Shown here: in pieces, positions 10,945 to 22,467 of the stretch
Numbering within the stretch: the stretch's first letter is position 1
Layout of the letters: the number at the start of each line of letters is the position of its first letter
NCBI RefSeq assembly: GCF_002127325.2
Contig: NC_035448.2
Span: forward strand, 6,534,915-6,598,914
Direction: 5' to 3'
Source of the DNA: Helianthus annuus
Taxonomy: Eukaryota > Streptophyta > Magnoliopsida > Asterales > Asteraceae
DNA length: 64,000 nt
Translations under genes and position numbers: made by a program
The notes under the pieces: model-generated
The model's input: only the letters and a program-made list of their open reading frames with translations
What the model was told of the DNA's origin: nothing
The model's database searches: none

Positions 10945-11130
10945 ATAGAGTAAAATGTCAAAATCGTCCATGCGGTTTGGATATTTTTACATGTTACATT
11001 CAAAATAATATTTTTGCTACTGGACCCTAACGTTTCATTTTTGTTGTCGTTTCCATCCAAATTACTAACTCAATTAACATGTATCGTTAAGTCAGGGACG
11101 ATTTTGACTATTTCGTCGGAAACAATGGAA
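10945..11130. mobile_element. Remnant of an AGTAAAATG-type foldback MITE
   Basis: Begins GAGTAAAATGTCAAAATCGTCC and ends near CAGGGACGATTTTGACTATT, which is partly complementary. The centre keeps the AACTCAATTAACATG / CGTTAAGTCAGGG pattern of the other foldbacks. The outer right end is lost. Confidence 0.5.
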
Positions 11131-14100
11131 TCTCCCGCAATTCCGGTTGAATTTATTTTCTTTGTCTACTAGCTAATGAGGTATTATTATTGTATTGATT
11201 ATGATGATGGTGGATGATGAAATTTTGAAGGAACTTAATCTGATCAGGATGATGGTGGGATTGGGTGTTTGTTTTTTCTTCAAACATCTTCAATGGAGCT
11301 GATGTCTGCAGGCGCGCAGACGTTACCCTTGAAGACTGTTTGTTTTTTTTTTAAACAGATCTGAAAATGCCTTTTTCAGTTTAAAAAAAAAAACTATGAT
11401 ACCCTTTCTTCTTTCATCTTCACAAAAAAACCCTACTCTCTTATCTTCAAAAAAAAAACCTCCACCCTCAAAACTGGACCACCACCATCACCACCACCGC
11501 TGTAAGGTCACCGGCGCCAGTGAACGTGCAGGTTTCCGGCGAGGTGTTTCTTGTTCCCGTTAACGTGCAGGTTTCCGGCGAGGTGTTCCTATCAACAGAA
11601 GATTGAACGAGGAACAAAATGAATAAGAAATATATACCAGAACGTGGCCAAAACAGTTCCGTCGTGATCTCCGGTGGGTTTTCTCCGATCTCCGCGGTTA
11701 CGGTTTACTCCGGTGTTATGGTCATCACAATAGGTGTTTTTTATTTCTCCTTTTGGTATCTAAATGATTCCCAATTTAGAAGATGAAATTGGTTCTTAAA
11801 TTTCAATCATGGAAACTTTAATTTTGTAAATCACGACTAATTAGCATCTATCATGGAAACTTTAATTTTGATTGATGATTTAGGAATTTGGGGAATTGGG
11901 TTGCATATTTTGGATGTTGAATGTGTAGTTGAGGTAAATGGTTTAGGATGTTTTGATTTGGAAAATAAAACAAAGTTCATGTAGTTTGTACAGAAAGTAT
12001 CAATTTATAAAAACAAACAGTCTTATATTTTCAGCTTGAAGAGCTTCAGACCACATCTTCAGTTGCAGACATGAAAACAGATGAAATCAGCTTGCAGACA
12101 GTTTATGTCTGCAAAAACAAACAGCACCTTAGAGGAGTAGGAAGAGGGTGACGATGGGCTTTTTTTTTATTTTGTTTTCAAAATGGATGATTTTACGTAT
12201 ACGATTTAATAAGTTTTCATTGATATGTCAAAAAACTTATTGTCAATAAGGAAACAAAAAAAAATGCAATGCTACATAAGCCTATTGTGGACCGCAAGCA
12301 CTTTCCTATTGCGGTCCGTAGTGGGGTATTTTAGTTTTCTCATTAAGATAAGTTTTCTTGTGATCCGTCCCCTTTATAGATATTACATTTTTTTAAATTA
12401 TATATAAAATGGTTTATTTCTTTTTCATTGTTGCACTGTATTGTACAAGCGATCGTATAAATTTTGCAATTATTAATTTATGGTTTATTGTGTAATGAGT
12501 GTGCCCTATGATCTCTATGTCATGATTTTCATTTTACTATAACTATACTTAAAAACCAAATGAGAAATCGTCATAAACATTAAATAAGAAATCGTAATAA
12601 ACATTATACGAATTAGAAGATATTTTCCAAGCCCAAGCCCTGCAGACCGGTGGAAAAAAAAAATCCCCCACCCACACCCCCACGCCACCCCACGGATCGG
12701 TGTGCTTGGTGTGGAGGGGCTTCTACACCAAAAACAACGTTGCACACCGTATGGTCTTAGAGGGGAGGTATCAGATTCAAACACGGGTAAGAGCGAGTGG
12801 TTTAGGATTGATTATTGATGTAAAGTAGAGTAGTAGTAATATTTTCCGTTCAAAAAAATATAATGTACGTTTTTATTTTTTATTAAGTAAGGTTTTAGAA
12901 AAAAAAAAAAGTTATGCACGTTAATAGCATCTTTTCTACTAACAAAATATTTGTTAAAAGCATTGGATCATTAACCATCTTTTATTCATGAAATTCAAGA
13001 AAATTTGAAAGATTTTAGAAACTAATTCAATTGTTTATCAAATCACCCCATTAATGGTTCATTCGATTATACAAAAAAAATGGTTCTCAAAATGGTTCAC
13101 AAAAAAAGGTTCAAACAAATTTTGTGAAGTAAAATATATCATATATGTGTGGATCATGTTGATTCACAGATTTTGTGAACCATAAAAAAAGGTTCTATTG
13201 AATAAAATGTACATATGTCAGTTTCAAACAATGTTTTTTCCATCAACAGTGTCACAGTGATAACAACAATATCAACAACAACAATACGTAGCAAATGTCC
13301 AAAAACATTAAGTATATTTATGTATTATGAGTTATGACATGTCATTCTTTTTTATACAAATATAACATAATCATGTTGCCTGAAAAATGAAGAAAAACAA
13401 ATAATCATAAAAAACATGAGATATTACCTCGATTAAATATATTAATGTGGTGCTACACAAATTAAAAACTGGAATGTGATTGTAATTTTTCTAACATCCA
13501 TATAATTCATTTGTAAATTTGTATATTACTCTACTAGGTTATGGATCATCTGTATTACACGGGTGAATAAAAGAAAACATCTTACGTAAGTCAAAGATGA
13601 TAAATACCATAAAAAGTTGCTTAAGACCACTCATAATCAGAAAAAAAAAAAAAAAAAAAGTAAAGTTCTTTTGAAAGATTTTCGGAGACGGCCTGAAGAG
13701 CGCCATGATACAACAAAAACGGCCGTACTTTTAGGCTTTTTGCATAAAGTTCAGCTGTATTAACGGGCCAGTCAAAGCCCAAACATTTCCAATCCACTCA
13801 TCCATGAGAAAATTATATTTGATCACGTTTTTAATACATAAATCATATGATTGTCTGCAAGTTAAGTTCTTGCTCGAGGCCCTCTCAAGATTTAAGGCTT
13901 CAAGCATATATCTTATTCAAAATTGATATAAAAAGATTAATTATAAAAAAATTATAAAAATACCAATCACTATGCTGCCTTTTCCTTTCAATTTCACATC
14001 AATTAGAAAGAAAAATCTAACTCTTGTTTTCTTACTTAGTCTACTCTTTTCTTCAACATTCAATGTAATTCTTTTTCAAGTAACATACAAAATGTCACAA

Positions 14101-14223
14101 AAATTGACATTGCTATATAAAGTTGTTTTTGCTACTTTGGTTTATAAATTAATGTTTTCCTGTTGTTTGTGAATATTCTTTAAAAGGTAGAAAGATTAAG
14201 ACGCTCTAATAATACTTTTGTTA
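11131..14223. other. Long non-coding stretch with transposon fragments
   Basis: No gene could be supported. Inverted GTTTGTTTTT / AAAAACAAAC motifs at about 11268 and 12114 (GGGTGTTTGTTTTT versus AAAACAAACAGCACC), plus a further internal pair, hint at a decayed PIF/Harbinger-like element of ~850 bp. A GC-rich piece at about 12650-12762 ends CACCGTATGGTCTTAG, matching the right end of the MITE at 25144-25505. Long A runs occur at 12899-12910 and 13641-13659. Confidence 0.4.
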
Positions 14224-14551
14224 TTTTTTTAAGAAAAACTTACAAGTTTTGTCATTTTATTTATACTACTTTTCAGGCGGTGTCATTTTTAACGAATGTT
14301 GACAGGCGGTATCCTTTACTATGTATTTTGTTGCAAGTTTAGTCCTTTACACCCAACTCAATTAAAAACCCTGTTAATTTTTGGCACGTGATAAGCACAT
14401 GAGGGTAATTATGTCTTTTCCCCCATCCCTTTACACCAACCCCGTCTAATAACCCCCAGAAACCTTTGTCATAACATCTTTCATCCCCAATCGTTCCTCA
14501 GGTTTCACTCTTAGGGTTTCTACCACACAAAAGTTCCGATCAAAGAAGACG

Positions 14552-16759
14552 ATGTCGCAGGACGATGAAGGATGGTACATTCGAGACCATCTTGACAACG
14601 ATCAGGTTGTTGATCTGTATGGTGAGTGTTGCAACTTAAATTTGAAACCCTAGTTTTGTTTTTTGAGCTAAAAATTGTGCATTTTGCAATGTAGTGGTGT
14701 ATTAGTTGATAAATGCTTTGAATTCTGATTATTTGCAGATGGTTTTCCCCATATCTTCAGTTTCCGGATTCATCATGGTGGTAGGCTGACCGTACCTCCA
14801 GGACGTGAGTATGTAGGAGGCAGGATAGATTATATGGACTTGATCGACATTGATAAGTTTCCTGTGATTGAGCTTGATCTTATGTTGGACCAGTTAGGAT
14901 ATAACAACACTAATCCCGTGCATTATATGTTTTTAAACCCTGAAAAAGACTTAGACAATGGTCTTGAACACCTAAGTAGTGATCAAGATTGTCTTAACTT
15001 GGCTAAATATGTGGGAGAACATAAGATCATCAATGTTTATACTACACATGGATTAAAAAAATATGAAAGAACTGTTTTCCTCACCAAGTAAAGCTAAAGC
15101 TACTAATACTATTGAAGAAATAGATGAAGCTGGGCCATATGCTGTTGTCCCTAGTAAACTGAATTTTGATGTTGGGCAGAATATAAGTATTCAAGTTAAT
15201 CAGAATATAGATGTTGGGTCATCCAATGGTGTTGGGTCATCTAGTGGTGTTGTAGAAAATGCAAAGTGGGTTGAAACACTAGTTGATGGTGGGACTGAGG
15301 GTGATGGTTTAGATGAAACAGAGGGTGATGTTTTACATGAAACTGAGGGTGATGGTTTAGATGAAACTGAGGGTGATGGTTTAGATGAAACTGAGGGTGA
15401 AAGAGAGGACATGGATGCAAATGATGATAGTGACAGTGATTATATTTTAGATGAGGAGAATACCATGTTTGATCATGAAGTAGACATGAGTGATTATAGG
15501 ATGCATATTGACACTGAAGTAGAGGATGTCTTAGATGAGCCACACCAACCAACTGAAGATGGGGATGTGCTAGATAATGATAGGTTTGACAGTGGGTATG
15601 ATTCTGATGGTGATAAGGCTGGCAAAAGGAAATACCTTTTGCACCAACTTAGGAGATCAAATGAAAACATGGCAAACTTCTATATTGTACAAGCATTTGG
15701 AACCAAAGAAGAAGCAAAGAAACTGATAAAAAAAACTCCTTGTAGAGACCAGAAGAGTAATTAGAATAACGAAGGATGATAAAAGGAGGGTAAGGGCATG
15801 GTTCAAAGCCAGACTTTGAGGTTGATGATAGTGGTGTGCATGTTTCCAGCCAAGCACAGACATCTACATGCAAAGATAAAGGAAAAGAGACTGATTTAGG
15901 AACAAATAGAAAAACTAGGGCAAAATCAAAGGAAAAAAAAGTTAAAGGGGTTGTTTTGGAAAAATCAAAAGAATCTGGGCCCAAGAAAAAAGTAGCTCTG
16001 TAAATGTGGGTGGTAGAGGGAAAAAGACAAACCCGCATCAATATCAATGCCCTTTTGTCATGTTTATTTCAAAAGAAAGAGAATCTAAAACTTGGTTGGT
16101 GAAAACACTTAATACCAACCAAACTTGTGTACCAACCAGAAAACATTATGCTTGTACCTCAAAGTTTCTATCACAAGAAATGGTAGATCAGCTTGAAGAA
16201 ATGTGAGGGCAGTTCAAGAACAGTTTCAAAGAAAGTATTATGTGGGGATTTCTCGGATGAAAGCTTATAGAGCTAAGGTAATAGCTAAGAAAAATGTTGA
16301 AGGAGACCATGCAACTCAGTATTCTTTACTAAGGGACTATGCCAATGAATTAATTAACAAAAACCCAGGTACCATTGTGAAGATAGAGCTTGATTTGGGT
16401 AAAAATCCTGGGGACCAAGCAAGACAGTTTAGAAGAATCTATATATGTTTGGCAGCTTTAAAAGAGGGTTTTAAGGCACTTGGCAGGGATTTATTGGGAC
16501 TGGATGGGGCTTTTATGAAAGGGCCATTCCAAAGAAGTTAAGGAAGAGGTCTGCAGCTGAAATTGAAGACATGACACAGTCCGGAAATTTGACAAAAAAG
16601 CACACTCAAGGAGCATGTAGCAAGTGTAAGCAGACAGGCCACAACTCGAGGACCTGCAAGGGAAAAAGTACGACGGCTGGAACAAGTGTGAAGGCTGGAA
16701 CTGGAACAAGTTTGAAGCTTGCCAAGGGTGTGAAGGCTGCAAAGGGTGGAAAGGCTTGA
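14552..16759 (+). pseudogene. MULE transposase (mudrA-like), catalytic core deleted
   Basis: Exon 1 (14552-14621) and exon 2 (from 14739) join in frame. After ~23 residues comes a PB1-like domain (FSFRIHHGGRLTVPPGREYV...), then an acidic region with tandem ETEGDGLD repeats, and a MuDR-type DNA-binding domain (QYQCPFVMFISKERESKTW... KHYACTSKFLSQEMVDQL) through VGISRMKAYRAK and LLGLDGAFMKGPF. The next residues (RKRSAAEIEDM) are already the C-terminal tail with a CCHC zinc knuckle (CSKCKQTGHNSRTC). The whole MULE catalytic domain (DDE) and SWIM finger are therefore missing at about 16535. Frameshifts are seen near 15060 (A-run), 15740-15765 and 16200. The promoter region would lie in the left TIR. 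Confidence 0.88.
15295..15400 (+). repeat. 24-bp tandem repeats coding ETEGDGLD
   Basis: About four copies of GAAACTGAGGGTGATGGTTTAGAT lie inside the acidic linker of the MULE transposase. They keep the reading frame. Confidence 0.85.
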
Positions 16760-16939
16760 TAGGCTAGGCTTTATGTTCGCAGGGTTACACGTTTTGTGTG
16801 TTTTGAACATGTAGGCAGTTATGGTTATGTATTTTGAACATGTAATGGTTATGGTTATGTATGCAAACTGATGCAGCATTATGTTTAGGATTATAACTAT
16901 AATGGTAATGGTTTTTGATGTGGTTTATGGTATTTTCAA

Positions 16940-17200
16940 GTGGTCGTTATGTTTTGGTCATTGGTCGTTTAGTTTTGGTCATTGGTTATTAGGTAATGAA
17001 GTTGTCATTTTGTTTTGGTCTTCGTTATGTTTTGGTCATTGGTCGTTATATTTTGGTCATTGGTCGTTATGTTTTGGTCATTGGTCGTTATGTTTTGGTC
17101 ATTGTTTATTAGGTAATGAAGTTGTCATTTTGTTTTGGTCCTCGTTATGTTTTGGTCATTGGTCGTTATGTTTTCGACATTGGTCGTAATGTTTTCGAAA
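16940..17200. repeat. Minisatellite of TTTTGGTCATTGGTCGTTATG units
   Basis: An array of ~18-21-bp units (GTTATGTTTTGGTCATTGGT), with a larger internal period: the segment TTAGGTAATGAAGTTGTCAT occurs at about 16989 and 17109. It sits between the stop codons of the two convergent MULE genes, in their 3' regions. Confidence 0.85.
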
Positions 17201-17365
17201 TTCGTCAAAAATGTATTATTGATCTACCACCATAAGATTCAAAAGTACATAATACCTTTCTACTTCATTAACACAAAAAACAACATACATTACATCATGT
17301 CATTAACACAAAAAAACAACATACATTACATCATGTCCTTACATCAGGATTAAATACTACTGCAC

Positions 17366-17760
17366 TTAAACAAACAACACATGGAATATGAACAAGACCC
17401 AACTGAGAACCAAAAACTTCTTCAATTTGATAGCTTTTGCTTCACTTTCTTTAAGTTTGCCTTCAACAACTATGTTGGCCTGATGAAGCAACCTGTTAGA
17501 TTCTTCCAATGTGTTCTTCTTCCTTAGCAAACCAGGTATGATATCGACGCATCTTTGACACCTTTCCTGATCGTACCAGCCAATAAATCAACAATTGTTG
17601 CCCTATATTACACACCATAACATGTATTAACGATCTACATCAAAATGAGTTCAAATTTAGAGTACTTACGGGTTCAAGGCATGCATAAAATCGACGACCA
17701 GGGTTCTTGCTAGTCCATGATGTTACGATCACAGCCTCTTTCCCACAGGCAGATCACCAT
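17366..17760 (-). pseudogene. GRF-type zinc-finger gene of the MULE (second gene)
   Basis: Exon 1 (17760-17670) starts with ATG and gives MVIC, then after a 2-nt loss VTSWTSKNPGRRFYACLEP, the GRF-type zinc-finger signature. Exon 2 (17602-17366) joins in phase 0. It reads GNNC-stop-FIGWYDQERCQRC, where a TGA stands in the place of the usual Gly (GGA), then IIPGLLRKKNTLEE, a short coiled coil (ESNRLLHQANIVVEGKLKES) and a hydrophobic C-terminal segment (FLVLSWVLFIFHVLFV), likely a membrane anchor. Small plant GRF-finger proteins with a coiled coil and C-terminal transmembrane segment are common, often next to MULEs, but their role is unknown. The 2-nt deletion and nonsense mutation make this copy dead. 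Confidence 0.78.
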
Positions 17761-18065
17761 GATTAATCACCCAAAATCACATTGAGAAACCCTAAAATTT
17801 GAAGACTTTATGTTGCACATTGGAAATTAGGGTTTCTGGGCGTTATAAAGGGGGGGGGGGGGTTGGGGGGATGACATAATTACTCGCATGTGCTTATCAG
17901 GTGCCAAAAATTAACAGGGATTTTTAACTAGGTTGGGTATAAAGGACTAAAGTTGCAACAAATTACCTAGTAAAGGACATCGACTGTCAACATTCGTTAA
18001 AAAGGACACCGCCTAAAAAGTGGTATAAAGATAAAAGACAAAACTTGTAATGTTCCTTTTTTTAA

Positions 18066-19529
18066 TTCATAAAATCTTCATAGAAAGGCATGTGCAAATC
18101 TCATGACCTTCGCATCCAGGGACGAACCCAAATAGAGTGGGTAGGGGTCCCCGGACCTCAATCTTTTTTTAAATTTTACAAGATCCGATTGATTAAATTT
18201 TTTCAAAGACCTCATACAAATAATTGTTTGGACCTTATGGTTATAAAAGTAAAGTTGGTGTAGTGGTAAATTTGCTTATTTAACAAGAAGAGGTTACAGG
18301 TTCAAGCCTAATTCAACTTGTTTTTTGCTTTTGTTTTTTCCTTTTGTAAGTTCAAATCAAGATTAGTATTTTTAAAAAAACAAATTAAACATACAGACAT
18401 ATACATACATAGCAAACACCCAAATCTTTTTTTTTTAAATTTTAACCTGTTTTAGACTTTATGAGGTGATCCTTATGAATTGGTCGGTTATTAGCTACTT
18501 TGGTATTGCATTACCCACTATGATTGGTATTGCGTTACCATTTGTTTGGAGGCAGAAAATTCTCCAGGAACACAAATATAACATAAACGGTAATCACTTA
18601 TCTAAAACTAATTAATTATATCTAAGCATACAAAAATACACCAGCAGCTCTTTAACATCTAAGCAATGACTAACACGCCTCTCTAATTGTTGAGTCAAAA
18701 ACAACGACGAAGCAAAAAAAAAAAAAAAAAAAAAATCGAACATGGCTAAATTGAATTAAATTTACGACAACCACAACCCCGCCCCCTACGCGAAGGACCG
18801 CCAACCCGAAAAATCTAACTTGTAGTTGTGAAAAATCTTAACAATGAAAAAAGCGGACCCGGCCCATTAGAAAAAAAAAATCTTGGGACCACAACTTTTC
18901 GCACCTCAAGCTAGCATTAAGTAGCACAAATGGGTTATGACTAAACAAGATGTATATTTTTTTAGTTGATTGATCATGACAAGATAGAAGACAAAATGAT
19001 ATTTGATGTTTACAAATACCTACTTGATTGCTTGTTTTATCTAGTTATAAACAACACTATATTCACATCCATTCGGTGTTCTTTTAACTAAAAGAATAGT
19101 CAAACTAAGAAAACCCAAAATCTACAAATTTAAAAAGGTACATATTTATTAATAAAAATAAATAGATTCTTCTGTACTATACTTGTCTGCTGCTTGTACA
19201 TACATAATAAAGCCTTTTCCAATTTACAAAGCTCTAAAAAGCTGGCCCTTGTGCACATCTAAAACATCAACAAAATTCTACACACAACTCATGTGAATTT
19301 TATGTACTCCTATAATATTCCTAATTAATAAACTAATTTCCTATTAACCAAAAATAACATTTTTGCTCTATAAACAACTACTTGACAATGTCTACGCATC
19401 ACATTATGTTATACAGTACAATTCTACGATGCAGACGATTATAGAGGCATAAAAAGTGAGAAAACGCAACTCCTTTTAGGAATTTGTATTCCCATGTTCA
19501 TCATTCAAAGTCTAACCGTGCTCGACACT
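18066..19529. other. Intergenic DNA between the MULE and the Aux/IAA gene
   Basis: No gene is supported. At 18253-18312 a SINE-like pair occurs (GTTGGTGTAGTGGTAAAT, then GAGGTTACAGGTTCAAGCC), preceded by GGGACGAACCCAAATAG, suggesting an old Pol III-type or hAT remnant. Poly-A runs occur at 18714-18735. The last ~350 bp are the probable 3' UTR/downstream region of the minus-strand Aux/IAA gene. Confidence 0.4.
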
Positions 19530-21710
19530 TCAACAAGTCTCTGTGTTATTAGAAAAACAAAATAATAGATCAGAAAACTATCTTAAAAATATGATTAAAA
19601 CATATAATGATATAATTAAAGTTGAAGCAAGTTAGTTAAGTTAGTTGTGATTTATACATACCCAATGATCCAGCTTCCGAGTTCTTCGTCAATCTTATTC
19701 GTTTGCACGATTCAACAAACATCCTAGAAAATCAAACCGAAAACGGTTAATTCATCAGAAAAATAATTATCTATGTATATTCATAACAGACCAAAGAATA
19801 GTGTTTCTTTTGTCTTTTATGGTTTTTTTATAGTAAACTTTAAGATTTTTCATTTTTTAGTAAAACTTTGGTTTTCTATAATTTTGACACAAAAGTTAAA
19901 TGAGTTTAGTTTTTGTTTTATGTTTTTTTTTCTAGGAGTTGATCGCCGTTCGGTTGCTACTTAGCTTTCTAATATGTGTTGGTATAAAATTCGACTTCGT
20001 CTATGTTTTACGTCACCTATGTCCCTTGGTGTTAAAAATTCGTGTTTTTATTTTACAGTTTTTTTTCAGTTTTAGTCGTCATTCGCATGTCCCGCACCGC
20101 AACGCAAGGGGCATATTAAGACTAGTTGTAATAATTTATGCACATGCAAACTTACTTCCATGGAACATCACCAACTAACATCCAGTCTCCATCTTTATCT
20201 TCATAAGTTGGAACATATTCAGTACCATTCACAGGGTCCATCAACTTCATCTCCTCCATCACATTTTCTATTCAATAAATTAGGTAAAACTTGAATTGAT
20301 TGTAAACAAACACATATAGTTAATAATACATAATAATTCAGATCATTAAATTATGTTCTTACTGATTGCAAAACAGGAGAACATATCTTCAAAACTAGAC
20401 AGAAGTTGCTGATATCCTGAGTACAATTCAAGATCAACTTTTCTTAAATACGGTGCTCCGTCAACCGCCACCTTCACATACTTGCAACCGCTCTTCGCCA
20501 TGTTTTTCCGGTAAGATCTAACCGGTGGCCATCCTACCACTTGCTCCCTGTAAATATTATCATATCAATCGGTCGTTAATCAATTCAAGTGACACATTGC
20601 AACTAATGAAATAATATTATTTAGTTTATTTTTTCATCAACAATTTATGTTCATTAATCATTTTCTATATATAAATACGCAGTTATGTTAGATTTATATC
20701 TGTCAGTATTCCTATATTTTTATAAATTTTAAAAACAAACTTAGGATGAATAGCAACAAAAATTCTATATTTTTATATATTTTTTTGTATAATATTTATG
20801 TATTACTTAATTCGCTTTTACTTTAATAACTTACATTCGTTAATCATTTTATAAATTACATAAACACATAGTTAACTTAAATTTATATTTATGAACATTC
20901 CGGCATAAAAAACGTAGTTATATTCAAATAAAGTAATTTCTGTACCTGAACCGTGACAAACTGAATTAAAACCGACCGAGCAACATGGGAACTAATATCA
21001 GTATCATTACTATCAGAACCAGTACTTGTATACGGTTTATGGTTTTCAAGCAATGTAAAGCACATGTCGGTAATATTTCTGTATTATTTAATTTGTTTTT
21101 ACTTTAATAAGTTACATTCCTTAATCATTTTATAATATAAATTCGTAGTCGATCATCTTAAATTTATATCCGTCAACATTCCGGCATAAAAAACGTAGTT
21201 ATATTCAAATAAAGTACTTTGTGTACCTGAACCGTGACAGACTGAATTAAAACCGACCGAGCAACATGGGTACTAATATCAGTATCAGTACTATCGGAAC
21301 CAGTACCTGTATACGTTTTATATGGTTTTCAAGCAATGTAAAGCACATGTCGGTAACTTTTTGGCATATTACGACTTTATTTTTTAAGTTTTCTCTTTCG
21401 GTTAATATACCAGGTATCAGTAACATAACGAACCAAACTAGTACCGGCCAAATTTTGCTACTACAGATTACGATCGAACTTACTTTGAAGGAGGAGATCT
21501 CCTTAAGACGGAGCATTCCGAGCTGGATCGATCAGTCCCGCCTAACTTTAGATCAGTTGTAACCGAAAACGTTCGTTTCGCTCCTGATTTTCGAGAGTTA
21601 CCGCCTGGCAATCCTAAGGTGAGCTCTGTATCATTGGTATTAAGGCTACCGATGGAGACTATGGCGGTGGTAGGTGGCTCCGACGTGATGGTGGATGCTT
21701 CAGATGACAT
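19530..21710 (-). CDS. Aux/IAA auxin-response repressor
   Basis: Five exons on the minus strand: 21710-21484, 20547-20363, 20267-20156, 19723-19662 and 19540-19530, giving 198 aa. Domain I is the EAR motif LTLGL (residues 30-34), which recruits TOPLESS. Domain [12 protein letters not shown] (residues 79-88), holds the full GWPPV degron for auxin-dependent binding to TIR1/AFB. Domains III and IV form the PB1 fold ([18 protein letters not shown], then [21 protein letters not shown]), used to dimerise with ARFs. Basic clusters (AKR, SYRKN) fit a bipartite nuclear signal. It represses auxin-induced genes in the nucleus and is destroyed when auxin is present. All main frames and splice sites are intact. 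The last tiny exon, giving a C-terminus SLETC, is the least certain. The short size resembles the IAA1-IAA4 group. Confidence 0.92.
19770..20125 (+). mobile_element. Small non-autonomous Helitron in Aux/IAA intron 3
   Basis: Starts TCTATGTATATTCATAACAG after A and ends ...TTAAGACTAG before T. That is the TC...CTRR form with A/T insertion site expected of Helitrons. A GC-rich, partly self-complementary segment (TCCCGCACCGCAACGCAAGG) precedes the end by ~15 bp. It is 356 bp, has no coding capacity, and lies between exons 3 and 4 without touching the splice sites. Confidence 0.7.
20788..21357. repeat. Tandem duplication (~285 bp) in Aux/IAA intron 1
   Basis: Segments of about 20788-21072 and 21073-21357 are diverged copies. 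Both contain TAATCATTTTATAA, ACATTCCGGCATAAAAAACG, GTACCTGAACCGTGACA and AAGCACATGTCGGTAA in the same order. A third, older partial copy may lie at 20640-20720. Copies differ by many substitutions and small indels. Confidence 0.8.
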
Positions 21711-21777
21711 TTTGGTTGGTATGATTGTTATAAAAAAAGTTGGTTGTGTGAGTGAGTGTATGGGAAACTTTGTGAAG

Positions 21778-21830
21778 TTATATAGAGAGTGACAATAGAT
21801 TATCGAACCATTGAAGGTTTGACACGTGTT
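21778..21830 (-). promoter_or_regulatory. Aux/IAA core promoter: TATA box and upstream G-box
   Basis: On the minus strand TCTATATAA (21778-21786) lies about 70 bp before the ATG at 21710, fitting a TATA box. A G-box CACGTG lies at 21823-21828, about 40 bp further upstream. No exact TGTCTC auxin-response element was found close by. Confidence 0.5.
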
Positions 21831-21870
21831 GTTTTCAAGAGCGGTTAAGATTCTTCCATGTTACTTCCAG

Positions 21871-22388
21871 CAGGGATGTGAATTTATAACACGAACCTAA
21901 CACGAAATTCGTGAGTTTAATTTTAGTTTAAACGGGTTTGTGTCAGTTTCAGGTTAAATCCACAAACCTGTTTAGATAAACAGATCGGGTTTGGGTCAAA
22001 CAAGTCGGGTTGACGTGTTAACCCATTTAAACAATTTACAATACATTATATTTTTACAATATGTGTTATGTTATAAATTAAATTGGTGTGTCAAATTATG
22101 AGTTTAAAAGAGAAATTAACATAAGATTTTATAATATAAATGTAATTGTATTGTATACGTTTGTGTTTTTTAAGTAAATTATGATTTTACTATAAATTTG
22201 CAAACAACTTAAAAATTCGGGTTAAGCGGGTCATGTTCGGGTCAATTTGCGAATATTTTGGTCGTGTTCGGGTTCATATGTATGACATGATTTTCGGGTT
22301 CGGGTCGGGTTCAGGTTCGTCTAGAATTTTTGGGTTCGTGTCAGGTTGAACCCAACAACCCATGAACACGACCCGTTTAGCACCCCTA
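21871..22388. mobile_element. hAT-like MITE with GGGTC/GACCC-rich arms
   Basis: Left end CAGGGATGTGAATTTATAAC; right end ACCCGTTTAGCACCCCTA (inverse TAGGGGTGCTAAACGGGT). The arms carry the repeated CGGGTT/AACCCG motif. Flanking octamers ACTTCCAG (21863-21870) and CCTTCGAG (22389-22396) match at 6 of 8 positions, as for an old hAT insertion. It sits about 85 bp upstream of the Aux/IAA TATA box. Confidence 0.65.
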
Positions 22389-22467
22389 CCTTCGAGTGCA
22401 TCATAGATTCAGAGGTTGTGTTGTTGCCTTTGAGAGTTTGGGGTGCATCTTGCCTATAGATTGTGAT

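Larger units (their letters stand above)
14233..18056 (+). mobile_element. Mutator-like element (MULE) with two convergent genes
   Basis: It is 3,824 bp with terminal inverted repeats of ~210-230 bp. The left end (GAAAAACTTACAAGTTTTGTC) and right end (inverse of GGAACATTACAAGTTTTGTC) continue to match through GGCGGTGTC and TTTTTGGCAC to about 14440 and 17850. The flanks are a 9-bp duplication, TTTTTTTAA, at 14224-14232 and 18057-18065; a T-rich duplication alone is weak, but it sits exactly at the TIR ends. Inside are a broken transposase gene (plus strand) and a broken GRF zinc-finger gene (minus strand), convergent like mudrA and mudrB of maize MuDR. Both reading frames are damaged, so the element is not autonomous. 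Confidence 0.85.

Noticed and set aside
11268..12135. Possible PIF/Harbinger element with GTTTGTTTTT ends
   Set aside because: Termini match over only ~14 bp and no TTA duplication is visible on both sides.
17010..17190. Open frame rich in CFGHWSL repeats
   Set aside because: It is a by-product of the TTTTGGTCATTGGTCG minisatellite, with no start context or homology.
18253..18312. tRNA gene or SINE (GTTGGTGTAGTGGTAAAT, then GGTTCAAGCC)
   Set aside because: A/B-box-like strings occur, but no cloverleaf, tail or target duplication could be found.
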